Shown: in pieces, positions 9,990 through 18,814 of the stretch | How positions within the stretch are numbered: the stretch's first letter is position 1 | Layout: every line of letters begins with the position of its first letter | Assembly (NCBI RefSeq): GCF_013283645.1 | Contig: NZ_JABEKV010000007.1 | Location: 141,830 to 205,829 of the forward strand | Origin: Sinorhizobium psoraleae | GTDB taxonomy: Bacteria > Pseudomonadota > Alphaproteobacteria > Rhizobiales > Rhizobiaceae | Length of the DNA stretch: 64,000 nt | Reading direction: 5' to 3' | Program-made: the position numbers and the translations under genes | The notes under the pieces: model-generated | The model's database searches: none | What the model saw: the letters and a program-made list of their open reading frames with translations, nothing else | Told to the model about the DNA's origin: nothing

Positions 9990-10115
9990 AAGCAGGACAG
10001 GCAACCTGCGCCCGTCCAGCTCTTGCTCGGCCAAGAGAAGCTGGAGAGCACCAAGCAATGCCTCGGGATCAAGATCGCCGACACCTGGGCCAAATGTGAG
10101 TTGAATTGTGGCGTT
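9990..10115 (+). mobile_element. Decayed 3' end of a tyrosine integrase
   Basis: The plus strand reads PVQLLLGQEKLESTKQCLGI followed by divergent residues. This resembles the conserved C-terminus of rhizobial tyrosine recombinases (VQLLLGHxKLESTVRYLGIEVDDAL), including the segment around the catalytic Tyr, which here is Cys (QCLG for RYLG). Only this fragment survives between the ldh relic and a small minus-strand gene. The rest of 9847-10146 shows nothing recognisable. Confidence 0.5.
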
Positions 10116-10146
10116 GAATCACGCCGATTTGACGAGGCGACATTTC

Positions 10147-10437
10147 TCAGGTCCTGCCTGCAACCCTCTTTCTTTCTCTGATCAGGCGGTCGCGCTCGCG
10201 AATATGCGACGCGAGGCTCAGCTCAAAATTGACCAATAATATGCGAGCTGTTGTGACGTTTCGGCCGTCTCTCTCGAGTTTGGCAACGAGTTCGCGTTGA
10301 AGTGTTGCGCGCCTGGTAGCATCTTCAACATCGCGCTCCGCCGCCGCTAGATACTTCTCAATCAGAGGCAGTTCGTCCATGCCAGAGAATAGCACAGATC
10401 CTTGGTCTTCGCCTCTTTTAGGCGGCTTCTTCGACAA
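10147..10437 (-). CDS. Small conserved rhizobial protein of unknown function
   Basis: 96 residues, or about 77 if translation begins at the internal MDELPLIEKYL. The sequence is helical and charged (AAAERDVEDATRRATLQREL, then LERDGRNVTTARILL and HIRERDRLIRE), suggesting a coiled coil. It resembles a family of short soluble proteins common in Rhizobiales with the pattern HYLAxAERHxxEGxxxIxxQRxxxxxLExxG, for which I know no function. It lies between integrase and IS110 debris, so its expression is uncertain. Confidence 0.55.
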   Translation of the reverse strand: MSKKPPKRGEDQGSVLFSGMDELPLIEKYLAAAERDVEDATRRATLQRELVAKLERDGRNVTTARILLVNFELSLASHIRERDRLIRERKRVAGRT

Positions 10438-10570
10438 AGCACCACGCAGGCATCAACGCATACATCGCCAAAACGCCGTATCGCAGATTTAAGCAGAAGC
10501 TTATCGGTGTCGAAATTCTGCAAACCTAGGCGAACAAGACGTAAGCCGAGGGGCCGCTTAGCTTCCGCTA

Positions 10571-11125
10571 TCCACCCCTGTTGAGAAGTTCAGGGAGCTT
10601 CTGGATGAGAATGGCGCCCTGGCACGGACCATATTGCCTCTGCTTGAGGCGTGGCGCGACATACGCAGACGCGCGGCCGATCTTGGTCGCCAGTTGCTCG
10701 CAGCGGCGCGGGAGAGCCAGGCTACGCGGCTGTTGCCGACAATCCCGGGTGTCGGCGCAGTCACGGCCGTTTCCTACGTCGCAGCAATAGAAGATCCAGG
10801 CAACTTCCGAACGTCGCGCTCGGTCGGCGCCTGGCTCGGGCTGACAACGCGGCGCTACCAGTCTGGCGAGATCGATTATGACGGTCACATCTCGCGAAAA
10901 GGCGACAACCGTCTGCGGGGACTGCTTTATGAAGCGGCGACGGTGATCCTCACGAGAACCAGTGCCAGGTACGAGAGCAGTCTCAGAAGCTGGGCGCTCA
11001 AACTGCGTGAGCGGGTGGGCTTCAAGCGCGCTGCGGTGGCGGTTGCCCGAAAGCTCGCGGTGATCATGCATAGCATGCTCAAGACAGGAGAGGTGTTCAA
11101 CACATCGGCCGGCGCCACCGTTTAG
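10571..11125 (+). mobile_element. IS110-family transposase, C-terminal part only
   Basis: The frame, open after a stop at 10559, encodes the C-terminal transposase domain of IS110/IS116/IS902 elements: LLPTIPGVGAVTAVSYVAAI, FRTSRSVGAWLGLTTRRYQSG, SRKGDNRLRGLLYEAA and VARKLAVIMHSMLKTGEVF. The N-terminal DEDD catalytic domain is absent, so the copy cannot transpose on its own. It is one of several mobile-element scraps at the left edge of the conjugation/replication region. Confidence 0.85.
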
Positions 11126-11379
11126 GTGAAGCGTCAGCCTTTTCCCTCAGCGCGTCAATCTGATTTGAGGCACTGAGCGTCCCTGCTGTGGACGTGGGTT
11201 GGATCATTCCGTGCCGCGGAGGCTGCGGCTCGTTCGAGACTGCGGGCTAAACAGAGGAAGGTCCTACCTGCGAAGAACCATTATGCGGCGACTACTTGTC
11301 GACCGCGGAGACAACCCTGCTCCCCGGCACCGGACAGCTCTGAAGAAAACCTGGCCGCTGAGCCGATTGGAGCGCTGCG

Positions 11380-11520
11380 ATGATAATGGGCCTCGCCCAG
11401 CACCATAAGCCGCGCACCACCCAAAACGTTATCGCTTTGCCCGTAAAAATCGCCACGCCAAAGGTCAGCCATATCTTCTCCGTAAACCATGGACGGCAAG
11501 AATCCTTTGAAAGCGCCAAT
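11380..11520 (-). pseudogene. Possible fragment of a glycosylase-like protein N-terminus
   Basis: The minus strand from about 11490 reads MADLWRGDFYGQSDNVLGG then ARLMVLGEAHYH. The LGE(S/A)HY motif after a short lead is typical of a group of proteins with a uracil-DNA-glycosylase-like fold of unclear function. After this motif the frame degenerates. The rest of 11126-11896 contains no gene I can support. The call is weak and rests on one motif. Confidence 0.25.
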
Positions 11521-11854
11521 CGATGCATACGGATACAAAAAAATCTGCACCCGGCGATGATTATCGGTTCGTCTCCTTAAGTTGCGTGCGAACCGGCTCC
11601 GGCGCTTGTCAGCGTGTGATCGATGCGCTTGTCCGAACTGCGTCCTGGTCTGCACCTGGCTGTTATACTAGATCTGCGAGGATGTTATAATTGCGTTCGG
11701 GAAATGGCGATCTAAGAGATGGAGGCTGTCTCGTGATGGCCTTGGTTGAAAACCCGGCTTCCCCTGGAATTGCCGATGAGATTGAGAGCAGGCCGCCCTC
11801 GATCGTTTCCCAATTGCCAAGGACATCGATCTCGTTGATCTATCGTTCGGGGCT

Positions 11855-11886
11855 CGTTATACTATAGTAGCAATTCCAGTATAACG
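11855..11886. promoter_or_regulatory. Inverted repeat overlapping promoter of nucleotidyltransferase gene
   Basis: CGTTATACT (11855-11863) and AGTATAACG (11878-11886) are perfect 9-bp inverted arms 14 bp apart, ending 10 bp before the ATG at 11897. The arms contain TATACT, a good sigma-70 -10 hexamer. A third GTTATACTA copy lies at 11662-11670. This looks like an operator that overlaps the promoter, as in self-regulated modules. Confidence 0.5.
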
Positions 11887-11896
11887 CAGAGCTTCC

Positions 11897-12979
11897 ATGC
11901 TGAAAACTGTCGACATGATATACCAGACAATGTTCGCTGAGATCGGCCAGCGCGCCATAGATGACGCCTGGACACTCGACTTCCCGCCGACCGGCCGATT
12001 CGTGAAAGTCAAGGTCAGGGATCGCCAATACTGGTATTTCGATCAGTCTGACGGCGAAGGCGGCCAGAAGCGCAAATATGTTGGTCCTGCTGAGGATCCC
12101 GAGATTTCGAAACGTGTTGAAGACTTCTCCCGCACGAAAACCGACTACAGGATACGTCGACGCCTGGTCTCAAGTCTGACGCGGGATGGAGGCCTTCTGG
12201 CGGCCGACCGAACCTCAGGATCGATCGTCGAAACTCTGGCCGCCGCAGGGCTTTTTCGACTTCGGGCTGTCCTGGTCGGCACTCTCGCCTTCGGAACGTA
12301 CTCTGGCCTCCTGGGTGTCCGCATTCCCTCTGCTGCCATCATGACGGGGGATGCCGATTTCGCGCAAGATTATGCGATCTCGGCAGAAGTGATGGATAGC
12401 CTGCCGCCAATCCTCGAACTGCTGCAATCAGCCGATCCGACTTTCCGTGCTGTCCCAACGCTCGACAGGGCAGAGACGACCGCATTCGCCAATGGGGAAG
12501 GCTATCGCGTCGAATTCCTGACCACGAATCGCGGCAAGGATGAGTATCTGGACAAGCCGGCCGACATGCCCGCCCTTGGCGGGGCAAGCGCACAGCCGCT
12601 GCGGTTCATGGATTTCCTGATCCGTGAACCTGTTAGAACGGTACTCCTCTATGGAGCCGGTGTCTCAGTGCTTGTCCCCGATCCAGCTCGCTACGCTGTT
12701 CACAAGCTGATCATCGCGTCCCGACGCCACGCGCACAGCGCGCTCAAGCGCGACAAGGACATAATGCAGGCCGGAATCCTTGTCGAAGCCCTGCTGCAAA
12801 CGAAACGATCTCCCGATCTGGCGATCGCCTATATCGAAGCGTGGGAACGCGGGCCCGCATGGGAGGAAGCCATCAAGATTGGAGCCGCCATGTTACCGGG
12901 TGAGCGGAAGGACAGTCTTAGGGAATGTCTCGAGGCCGGGGGGCGGGCAACAGGAGAGAAGGCAGTCTTGCCGTTCTGA
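11897..12979 (+). CDS. GSU2403-type nucleotidyltransferase-fold protein
   Basis: 360 residues. The middle (about 115-240) matches the nucleotidyltransferase-fold family NTP_transf_8: LRAVLVGTLAFGTYSGLLGV (the G-T/S of the fold) followed by MTGDADFAQ, whose acidic pair would bind metal, and further on VLVPDPARYAVHKLI. The molecular function of this family is not established; distant relatives include AbiEii-like and MNT toxins. The gene is monocistronic, has an inverted repeat over its promoter, and its stop codon lies about 10 bp from the point where trbJ is truncated, so it seems to have arrived as a unit that replaced the end of the trb operon. No partner gene is visible. Confidence 0.7.
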   Translation: MLKTVDMIYQTMFAEIGQRAIDDAWTLDFPPTGRFVKVKVRDRQYWYFDQSDGEGGQKRKYVGPAEDPEISKRVEDFSRTKTDYRIRRRLVSSLTRDGGLLAADRTSGSIVETLAAAGLFRLRAVLVGTLAFGTYSGLLGVRIPSAAIMTGDADFAQDYAISAEVMDSLPPILELLQSADPTFRAVPTLDRAETTAFANGEGYRVEFLTTNRGKDEYLDKPADMPALGGASAQPLRFMDFLIREPVRTVLLYGAGVSVLVPDPARYAVHKLIIASRRHAHSALKRDKDIMQAGILVEALLQTKRSPDLAIAYIEAWERGPAWEEAIKIGAAMLPGERKDSLRECLEAGGRATGEKAVLPF

Positions 12980-12989
12980 GGATCGGAAT

Positions 12990-13756
12990 GGTCTTGACGT
13001 CGGCGTTGAAGAACTTCTCCCGCCGTGCCTGAGCGAGGTCCTTGTCGGTCTGCTCCGTTTGGAGCCAGGTTCCCATCATCGTCATCTGCTGCGACACGAG
13101 CCCGCGGAGCTTCTGCATTTGCGCGACCTGCTGCGCCGCGATCTGATGGCCGACCTGCAGGGCCTTCATCTGCCCGTCGGCCGTCTCTGACATCGACCGT
13201 AACGAGGACATTGTGGTTTCCTCGCTGTCGAACTGATCGGCCGTGAGGCTTGCCGCGTTCAGCGTGCTGCCAATCGTATCGCGGTTGGTGTCCGACCAGG
13301 TTTGATAGGTGAGGAGAATGTCTCATTGGTCGGCAGGTTGGTCTTGAAGGTGGCATAGCTCTGGAACCGCTGCTGCAGCACGTCGTCGGCGTTGCCCATG
13401 GAAAAAGCGATGCTCTGGCTCTGATCGACGATGTTGCGAAGCTGATTGAGATCGCTCTCGACTTGCCCCCACATGTGGGACGGGAGAGTGGCCGTGTTCT
13501 GCAGCAGGTTCTGATAGATGTTCAACTGAGTTTCGATCTGTTGCGCGAGCTGGCTAATCTGCGTGAGCTGGTTCTGGATCTGCTCTCCAGATTTTCCGAC
13601 GAGCGATATCAGTTCGCCATTATTGAGAACCTGCGTCCACTCGGTCGCCGCACCTGTGGCGGTGCCGGCATCGGCCCGCGTGATAGTGCCGATCGTTACG
13701 GCGACGACCGCCAGACCGGCGAGCAAACTCTTCGACCTTGAGCAGCGATGCGGCAT
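12990..13756 (-). pseudogene. trbJ: trbJ, frameshifted and truncated at the 3' end
   Basis: TrbJ is a secreted protein of the trb type IV secretion mating channel. The first part, MPHRCSRSKSLLAGLAVVAV with a signal peptide then QIQNQLTQISQLAQQIETQL, is intact to about 13325 (LPTNETF). The frame then shifts: YQTWSDTNRDTIGSTLNAAS and MSSLRSMSETADGQMKALQV follow in another frame. Homology ends at KFFNADVKTIP (about 12990) without the normal terminus, and the nucleotidyltransferase gene follows at once on the other strand. trbK, trbL, trbF, trbG, trbH and trbI, expected downstream in Ti/Sym-type operons, are absent. Confidence 0.85.
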
Positions 13757-13759
13757 CGT

Positions 13760-16171
13760 GAATTCCTCTCATCTGAAGCCAGTGGATCGGCCAATCGCGG
13801 CCGTGTTCGGAATGAAGGTGCGCGAATGCGCTTCAAGTCTTCCTTGCCGGATGCGCCGACGAAGCTGAGCGCCACGGGACCAAGCGCCATGTCGAAGTGA
13901 CGCCGGCCTTCAGGGGTGACGACGTAGTATTCGCGCTTGGGTATTGCGTTCGAAACGATCTCGATCTGTCGCGCGTTGAAGCCGATCCGTTCGTAGAACT
14001 CGCGCGTCCCCGGCTCGCGCGCGGCGCCGTTCGGAAGGCAGATTTTGGTCGGGCAGGATTCCTTCAGCACATCAATGATGCCGGAGCGCTCGGCGTCCGA
14101 GATTGACTGTGTTGCGAGGACGACAGTGCAATTTGCCTTGTGCAGCACCTTCAGCCATTCGCGGATCTTGGCTAGGAACACCGGGTGGCCGAGCATCAAC
14201 CATGCCTCGTCCAGCACGAGCAGACTCGGCGAACCGTCGAGGCGCTTCTCAATGCGACGGAACAGATAGGTGAGCACGGGGACGAGGTTGCGCTCGCCCA
14301 TGTTCATGAGTTGCTCGATCTCGAAGCACTGGAAGGCGCCGAGCGTCAAGCCGTCCTCTTCCGCGTCGAGAAGCTGCCCCATAGGCCCGTCGACAGTATA
14401 GTGATGCAGCGCGTCCTTGATCTCGCGCACCTGAACGCCGCTCACGAAATCCAACAGCGATCGACCAGGTGCTCTCGCCATCAAAGCCGATCTGGCGCGA
14501 GACGGCGTTGCGATGATCGGGCGTGATGGTTATACTTTGCAGCGCGACCAGCATTTCGATCCACTCGGTCGCCCAGGCGCGGTCGCCGTCAGTGGAAAGC
14601 TCCGAGAGCGGGCAGAAGGCGAGCGCCCTCCCCTCTTCCTCGCCGCTGATCGCGTAGAGATCCCCTCCGGTCGCGAGGGTCAGCGGTAACAGCGAGTTCC
14701 CTTTGTCGAAGGCGAAGATCTGAGCGCGTTCGTAGCGCCGAAACTGTGCCGCAATCAGCGCCAGCAGCGTGGATTTGCCCGACCCGGTCGGCCCGAAGAT
14801 CAGCGTATGTCCCACATCATCGACGTGCAGGTTCACTCGGAACGGCGTCGAGCCGCTCGCAACCTGCATGAGGGGCGGCGAATTCGGCGGATAGAAGGGG
14901 CACGGCGCCACAGGCGAGCCGGACCAGACCGAATTGAGAGGCATGAGATCGGCAAGGTTGCTGGTGTTGATCAGTGGATCGCGCACATTGCAATACCAGT
15001 TGCCCGGCAGGCTCCCAAGATACGCGTCCGTCGCGTTGAGAGTCTCGATCCTCGCCACAAATCCCTCGGCCTGGATCAGCCGGCGGATCGTCTCAGCTTT
15101 TTCCCGCAATGCCTCCCGATCATTATCGAAGAGAATGATCACCGGCGTGTAATAGCCGTAGGCGACAAGCTGCGACGATGCTTGCATCCTCAGTCTCGGC
15201 CACCATCGCCATGGCATTCTGATCGACCGACCGGCTTTGTGTCTGGAATAGCTGGTCGAAGAACGGACGGACTTTCTGCTGCCACTTCTTGCGCGTCCGC
15301 TCCAGCCTTTGACGCGCCTCCTCAGTGTCGAGGAAAATGAAGCGCGACGACCAGCGATAGGTGAGCGGCATCAGATCAAGACTGTTGAGGATCCCGGCCC
15401 AGCTTTCCGCCGGCAGCCCGTCGATCGCCACGACACCGAGGAATCGGTTCTCGACCTTCGGCGTCAGACCATGCTCGAGTTCGGCGGTCGCGATCCAGTC
15501 GAGATACATGGGAGCAGCCGGCAATCGGATCGGGTGGTTCTCGCCGGTAATGCAGAATCGGATGAACTGGAGCAGTTCGTCATATCGGGCGACACGCTCC
15601 CCTCCCCTTTCGGCCGCCTCGCGCGTTTCCATGCGCCGGATCGAAAGGGTGTTGGCGAAATATTGCTCAATCTCGCGGATGGCGTTCTTGAAGATGAAGA
15701 GCACCGTGTCCGCATAGGTCTTCTTACGGCTCTCCTCGTCCGATAGATGTATTTGCTGAGAGCTGTCTTTTTAGCCTCCGACGGCCGATAGGTCAGGATA
15801 AGCGCATGCTTGCTCTCGAAATGTCGCCGCTCGCGCGCGAAATGAGCCCGGCGCTCCCCGTCGATTGCCCGGGTGACAGCATCGGGGAAATGGCAGCGGT
15901 CTTCCGAGGGATAATCGTACGTCGGGATACGGACGGCCTCGACCCGGATCATCCAGCCGCTTCCGAGCCGCGACAGGATGGCGTTGATCTGGCGCGCGAG
16001 TTCGTTGCGCTCGACGTCGGTGGCGCTTTCGGAATCCGGCCCAGCAAAATACCAGCCGGCCATCAGGCTTCCGTCCTTCAACAGGAGGACGCCATTGCCG
16101 ACTAGGCCGGCATAGGGAACGAGATCCGCGAAGGATGGGCCAATGGTCCGAAAACGTTTGAGCGCGGCCAT
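13760..16171 (-). pseudogene. trbE: trbE, VirB4-type ATPase with several frameshifts
   Basis: TrbE is the VirB4-like ATPase that powers the mating-pair channel. Four pieces in different frames cover it: MAALKRFRTIGPSFADLVPY to KTALSKYIY, then LSDEESRKKTYADTVLF to AETEDAS, then SSQLVAYGYYTPVI to NAVSRQIG, then ARAPGRSLLDFVSG to EDLKRIR. The breaks lie near 15750, 15183, 14485 and 13830; after the last one the C-terminus WPIHWLQMRGIHDAASLLK reads in yet another frame and overlaps the trbJ start. Walker A (FGPTGSGKST) and Walker B (SLLVLDEAW) are both preserved in sequence. At least four indels make a functional product impossible unless they are sequence errors. Confidence 0.85.
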
Positions 16172-16181
16172 GCCAGTCCCC

Positions 16182-16481
16182 TCAATACCGGCGCCACGGA
16201 GAGGTGGTCGACTTGTAGTAGGGCTTGTAGGAAATGTGGCGGATGTAGACCTGCCGCATCAACGGATCGGACTTCGCCATCATCCGGAGCAAGCCGACGA
16301 TCACGATCCACATGGCGACGCCGAAGAGCGCCGAGTAGACCGTCAGCACTACGAAAATCAGGATAACGGCGGCAAGCCCGGTGATCAGAACCAGTTCCCG
16401 ATCCGCGCCCATCAGGAGGTTCGGCCGGGAGAGAGCACGGTGGATGCGATTGCGGTGAAGTTGGGACAGCGACTCAGCCAT
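16182..16481 (-). CDS. trbD: Conjugal transfer protein TrbD
   Basis: 99 residues from MAESLSQLHRNRIHRALSRP; the start is preceded by GGGAGGAGG, a strong ribosome site that lies inside the end of trbC. TrbD is a small inner-membrane protein of the trb channel, VirB3-like. Here a hydrophobic stretch (LVLITGLAAVILIFVVLTVY then FGVAMWIVIVGLL) gives two membrane segments. Length and sequence are normal, and it overlaps trbC by 8 bp and precedes trbE by 10 bp, as in intact operons. With trbE and trbJ broken it has no working complex to serve. Confidence 0.85.
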   Translation of the reverse strand: MAESLSQLHRNRIHRALSRPNLLMGADRELVLITGLAAVILIFVVLTVYSALFGVAMWIVIVGLLRMMAKSDPLMRQVYIRHISYKPYYKSTTSPWRRY

Positions 16482-16857
16482 GAGCCTCCTCCCATCTTCC
16501 ACTCGGGCGTGTCGACGTGACGTGATCATCGGTCAGACCGATTGAAGCGCCGGTCGCACCGAACAGACCGACAATCGTCGTGGCGCCGAGCAGAATGCCG
16601 GCAACAAGCACGACGTACATCAGCCGCCGCGCAAAGTCGTTCAGCTCACCGCCGAAGATCAGCATGCCGCCTGCGATCGCCACCGCTGCAAGTGCGATGT
16701 AGCCCGCGACTGGCCCCGTGATGGACTCCTGGATCTGCTCGAGCGGTCCTTCCCAGGGCAGACTACCGCCTGAACTGGCCAGCGCCGGTGCGACCGACGC
16801 CAGAATGACTGGCGCAGCAAGAAGCGCGATGGAGGCAAACTCATTCTTACGCGACAT
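16474..16857 (-). CDS. trbC: Conjugal transfer pilin TrbC
   Basis: 127 residues from the ATG at 16857 (MSRKNEFASIALLAAPVILA), which overlaps the trbB stop region. TrbC is the VirB2-like prepilin that is processed and cyclised to form the conjugative pilus. A signal-peptide-like segment ends near ALASSGG, followed by two membrane helices (VAGYIALAAVAIAGGMLIFG and LMYVVLVAGILLGATTIVGL). The frame is intact. It lies in the usual trbB-C-D-E order. Confidence 0.85.
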   Translation of the reverse strand: MSRKNEFASIALLAAPVILASVAPALASSGGSLPWEGPLEQIQESITGPVAGYIALAAVAIAGGMLIFGGELNDFARRLMYVVLVAGILLGATTIVGLFGATGASIGLTDDHVTSTRPSGRWEEAHG

Positions 16858-17824
16858 GCCGCGCCTCCTGTTCTTCGGTGAGTTGGTCGGATTCGATCTC
16901 GTATTGGCCGTTGGCGAAGCGCTCGACCTGGATGATGTCGCGCACACGCCGGCCTCGCGGCGTACGCTCGATGGAAACGATGAGATCGACAGCCTCCCCG
17001 ATCACCTCGTGCATCGGCTGTTGGCTTGCCTCGGCCGTCAGCTGCTCCAGTCGGCGGAGCGCGGAGGTCGCCGTGTTCGAGTGGATTGTTGCCACGCCGC
17101 CAGGGTGACCTGTGTTCCAGGCCTTTAGAAGCGTCAGCGCCGCGCCGTCGCGGACCTCGCCGACAACGATGCGGTCGGGGCGCAAGCGCATCGTGCTCTT
17201 TAGAAGGCGAGCCATATCGATTACTTCGGTCGTGTGCAGGAGAACCGCGTTCTCGGCCGTGCATTGGATTTCGGCGGTGTCTTCGAGGATGACGAGCCGA
17301 TCTTCTGGTGCGCTCTTCACGATTTCATCGATTAGAGCATTCGCGAGCGTCGTCTTGCCGGAGCCGGTTCCACCGGAAATGATGATGTTGAGGCGTGAGC
17401 CAATGGCACTGCGGATCGTCGCAGCCTGGGCCTCAGTCATCACACCGGAGCGGACATAGTCGTCGAGCGGGATCAGGCGAGATGCCCGACGACGAATTGT
17501 GAAGGCGGGCTTGGCGACCACTGGCGGCAATAGACCCTCGAAACGATGCCCGCCGATCGGAAGCTCACCGGAAATAATGGGTTGGTCGGTGTCCACCTGG
17601 GATTGGAGTGCGTGAGCAACCGTCCCAATCACCATTTCCGCCGCAGCCGACGACATCTCGCCAACGGGCGCGACTCCGTGCCCGAGCCGCTCTATGAACA
17701 GCTTACCATCGGGATTCAGCATGATCTCGACGACGTTGCGATCGTCCAAAGCAACGCAGAGCTGGTCGCCAAGCGCCTCCTGAAGCTTGCGGATGAGGCG
17801 AGGATGAGAGCGAAGCTGTGTCAC
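16847..17824 (-). CDS. trbB: Conjugal transfer ATPase TrbB (VirB11-like)
   Basis: 325 residues, normal for TrbB. It is a hexameric cytoplasmic traffic ATPase that energises pilus assembly and DNA transfer. Walker A is IISGGTGSGKTTLANALIDE (about residue 145), the Asp box is VILEDTAEIQC, and Walker B lies in RPDRIVVGEVRDGAALTLLK, followed by the conserved His box TGHPGGVATIHSNT. The gene starts 10 bp after the traI reading frame ends, in the standard traI-trbB order. It is intact, unlike trbE and trbJ further down the operon. Confidence 0.93.
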   Translation of the reverse strand: MTQLRSHPRLIRKLQEALGDQLCVALDDRNVVEIMLNPDGKLFIERLGHGVAPVGEMSSAAAEMVIGTVAHALQSQVDTDQPIISGELPIGGHRFEGLLPPVVAKPAFTIRRRASRLIPLDDYVRSGVMTEAQAATIRSAIGSRLNIIISGGTGSGKTTLANALIDEIVKSAPEDRLVILEDTAEIQCTAENAVLLHTTEVIDMARLLKSTMRLRPDRIVVGEVRDGAALTLLKAWNTGHPGGVATIHSNTATSALRRLEQLTAEASQQPMHEVIGEAVDLIVSIERTPRGRRVRDIIQVERFANGQYEIESDQLTEEQEARHVA

Positions 17825-17834
17825 TGACTTCTCC

Positions 17835-18461
17835 TTACGCAGATTGCCCAGAAGGGCTGGTGATTTGAGATCGGTAGTTGGCGGGGCGGAGCTTCATGAA
17901 TGTGTCCGCGTTTGCCGGTAGAGTGCCCGCCACGGCCACGGTCGCTCCGATTGTCCTTGGCTCGCCGATGCGCTGAAGTGGCCAACCAACGCGGGCGAGG
18001 ATCCTTTCGAACCGAAGATCCGTCACGGTGACGATGTCGGTGAAGCGGTTTGCCACCGACCATTCGATAATCCCCGCAAACATGGTGAGCGTCGCCTCAT
18101 GAATGGAGCCGTCCCCCCTGCCCTCAACAAGGGAGGTGTCCACGCAGAAGCGCGAGCTCTCGACCATGGAGGAATGAGCGTTGAGGTGACCGGCACAAAG
18201 GAGCGAGGGGAAAACGTTGGCCACCATCGTGGGGCCGAATGCAGGAAGCAGACGCGCGCATCCAACCACTCGGCCGTTGCTCGACACGGCCAGGATGTAG
18301 GTCGGGTGAAGATCGTCGAAAGCATCCGACTCACAGCCTCCGGCGACATTGACTTCCCAGCCCAAACGATCGGAAAAGATGCGGGCGCGCAGTTAGTGAT
18401 GGCTATGGAGAAGCTGGGCTTCTTCGATATTTCGCGGCTTTGAGATCGCGAGAATCTGCAT
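17835..18461 (-). pseudogene. traI: traI, acyl-homoserine-lactone synthase with premature stop
   Basis: TraI is the LuxI-type enzyme that makes the acyl-homoserine lactone controlling plasmid transfer through TraR. From ATG 18461 (GGAGAAA upstream) the frame reads MQILAISKPRNIEEAQLLHS-HH, then a TAA at 18395-18393 as codon 23, then LRARIFSDRLGWEVNVAGG and the rest of the enzyme to 17835. In related proteins the stop position is Gln (HHQLRAR), so a single CAA to TAA change would account for it. Downstream conserved parts (FPSLL, SSRFCVD, the VTVTDLRFERILARVGWP region) remain in frame. Re-initiation at the TTG near 18365 would lose about 33 residues, including the conserved N-terminal Arg. Confidence 0.85.
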
Positions 18462-18521
18462 GAATTTCTCCGTCGTTGTTGGGCGGCGGGGAAATCAGCA
18501 CGAATCGGAATCGGGCGGCAG

Positions 18522-18606
18522 TTGTAGGATTCGACAAGGTCGACTGGAGCGAGCGGCGCAAATTGGAGTGGAAAACTGGGGACAGGGCAGAGTGATTGTA
18601 GGATTC
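18522..18606. repeat. Two direct repeats in the traI-repA intergenic region
   Basis: TTGTAGGATTC occurs at 18522-18532 and again at 18596-18606, 74 bp apart, in the space between the divergent traI relic and repA where transcription control of repABC is expected. Closer to repA, GTTAAAC and GTTAACC lie 5 bp apart at about 18708-18726. No clear tra box was found. Confidence 0.4.
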
Positions 18607-18814
18607 ACAGGAGAACAATCAGAGATCAAGGGGTAGCGGCGAAATCGGCTAAGCCTCTGTGTACAAACGGAAAAAGGCCAAGAACTCTCCTCTGGTTTCT
18701 TGGTCGCCGTTAAACCTTTGTTAACCCTAAACTTCTGGACGGGTCTGGAGAATCGTGTTCTATCTCTGGCGGGTAATGGTCGGTAAACCGGCAGTAGACC
18801 GCCAAGAGGAACAG

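Noticed and set aside
11736..11867. 43-codon frame with GGAGG ahead of the nucleotidyltransferase gene, a possible antitoxin
   Set aside because: No resemblance to an antitoxin or HTH, and its stop lies inside the operator palindrome; too weak to call.
14525..14540. GTTATACTT inside trbE, similar to the operator arms at 11855-11886
   Set aside because: Single half-site inside a coding relic; most likely chance.
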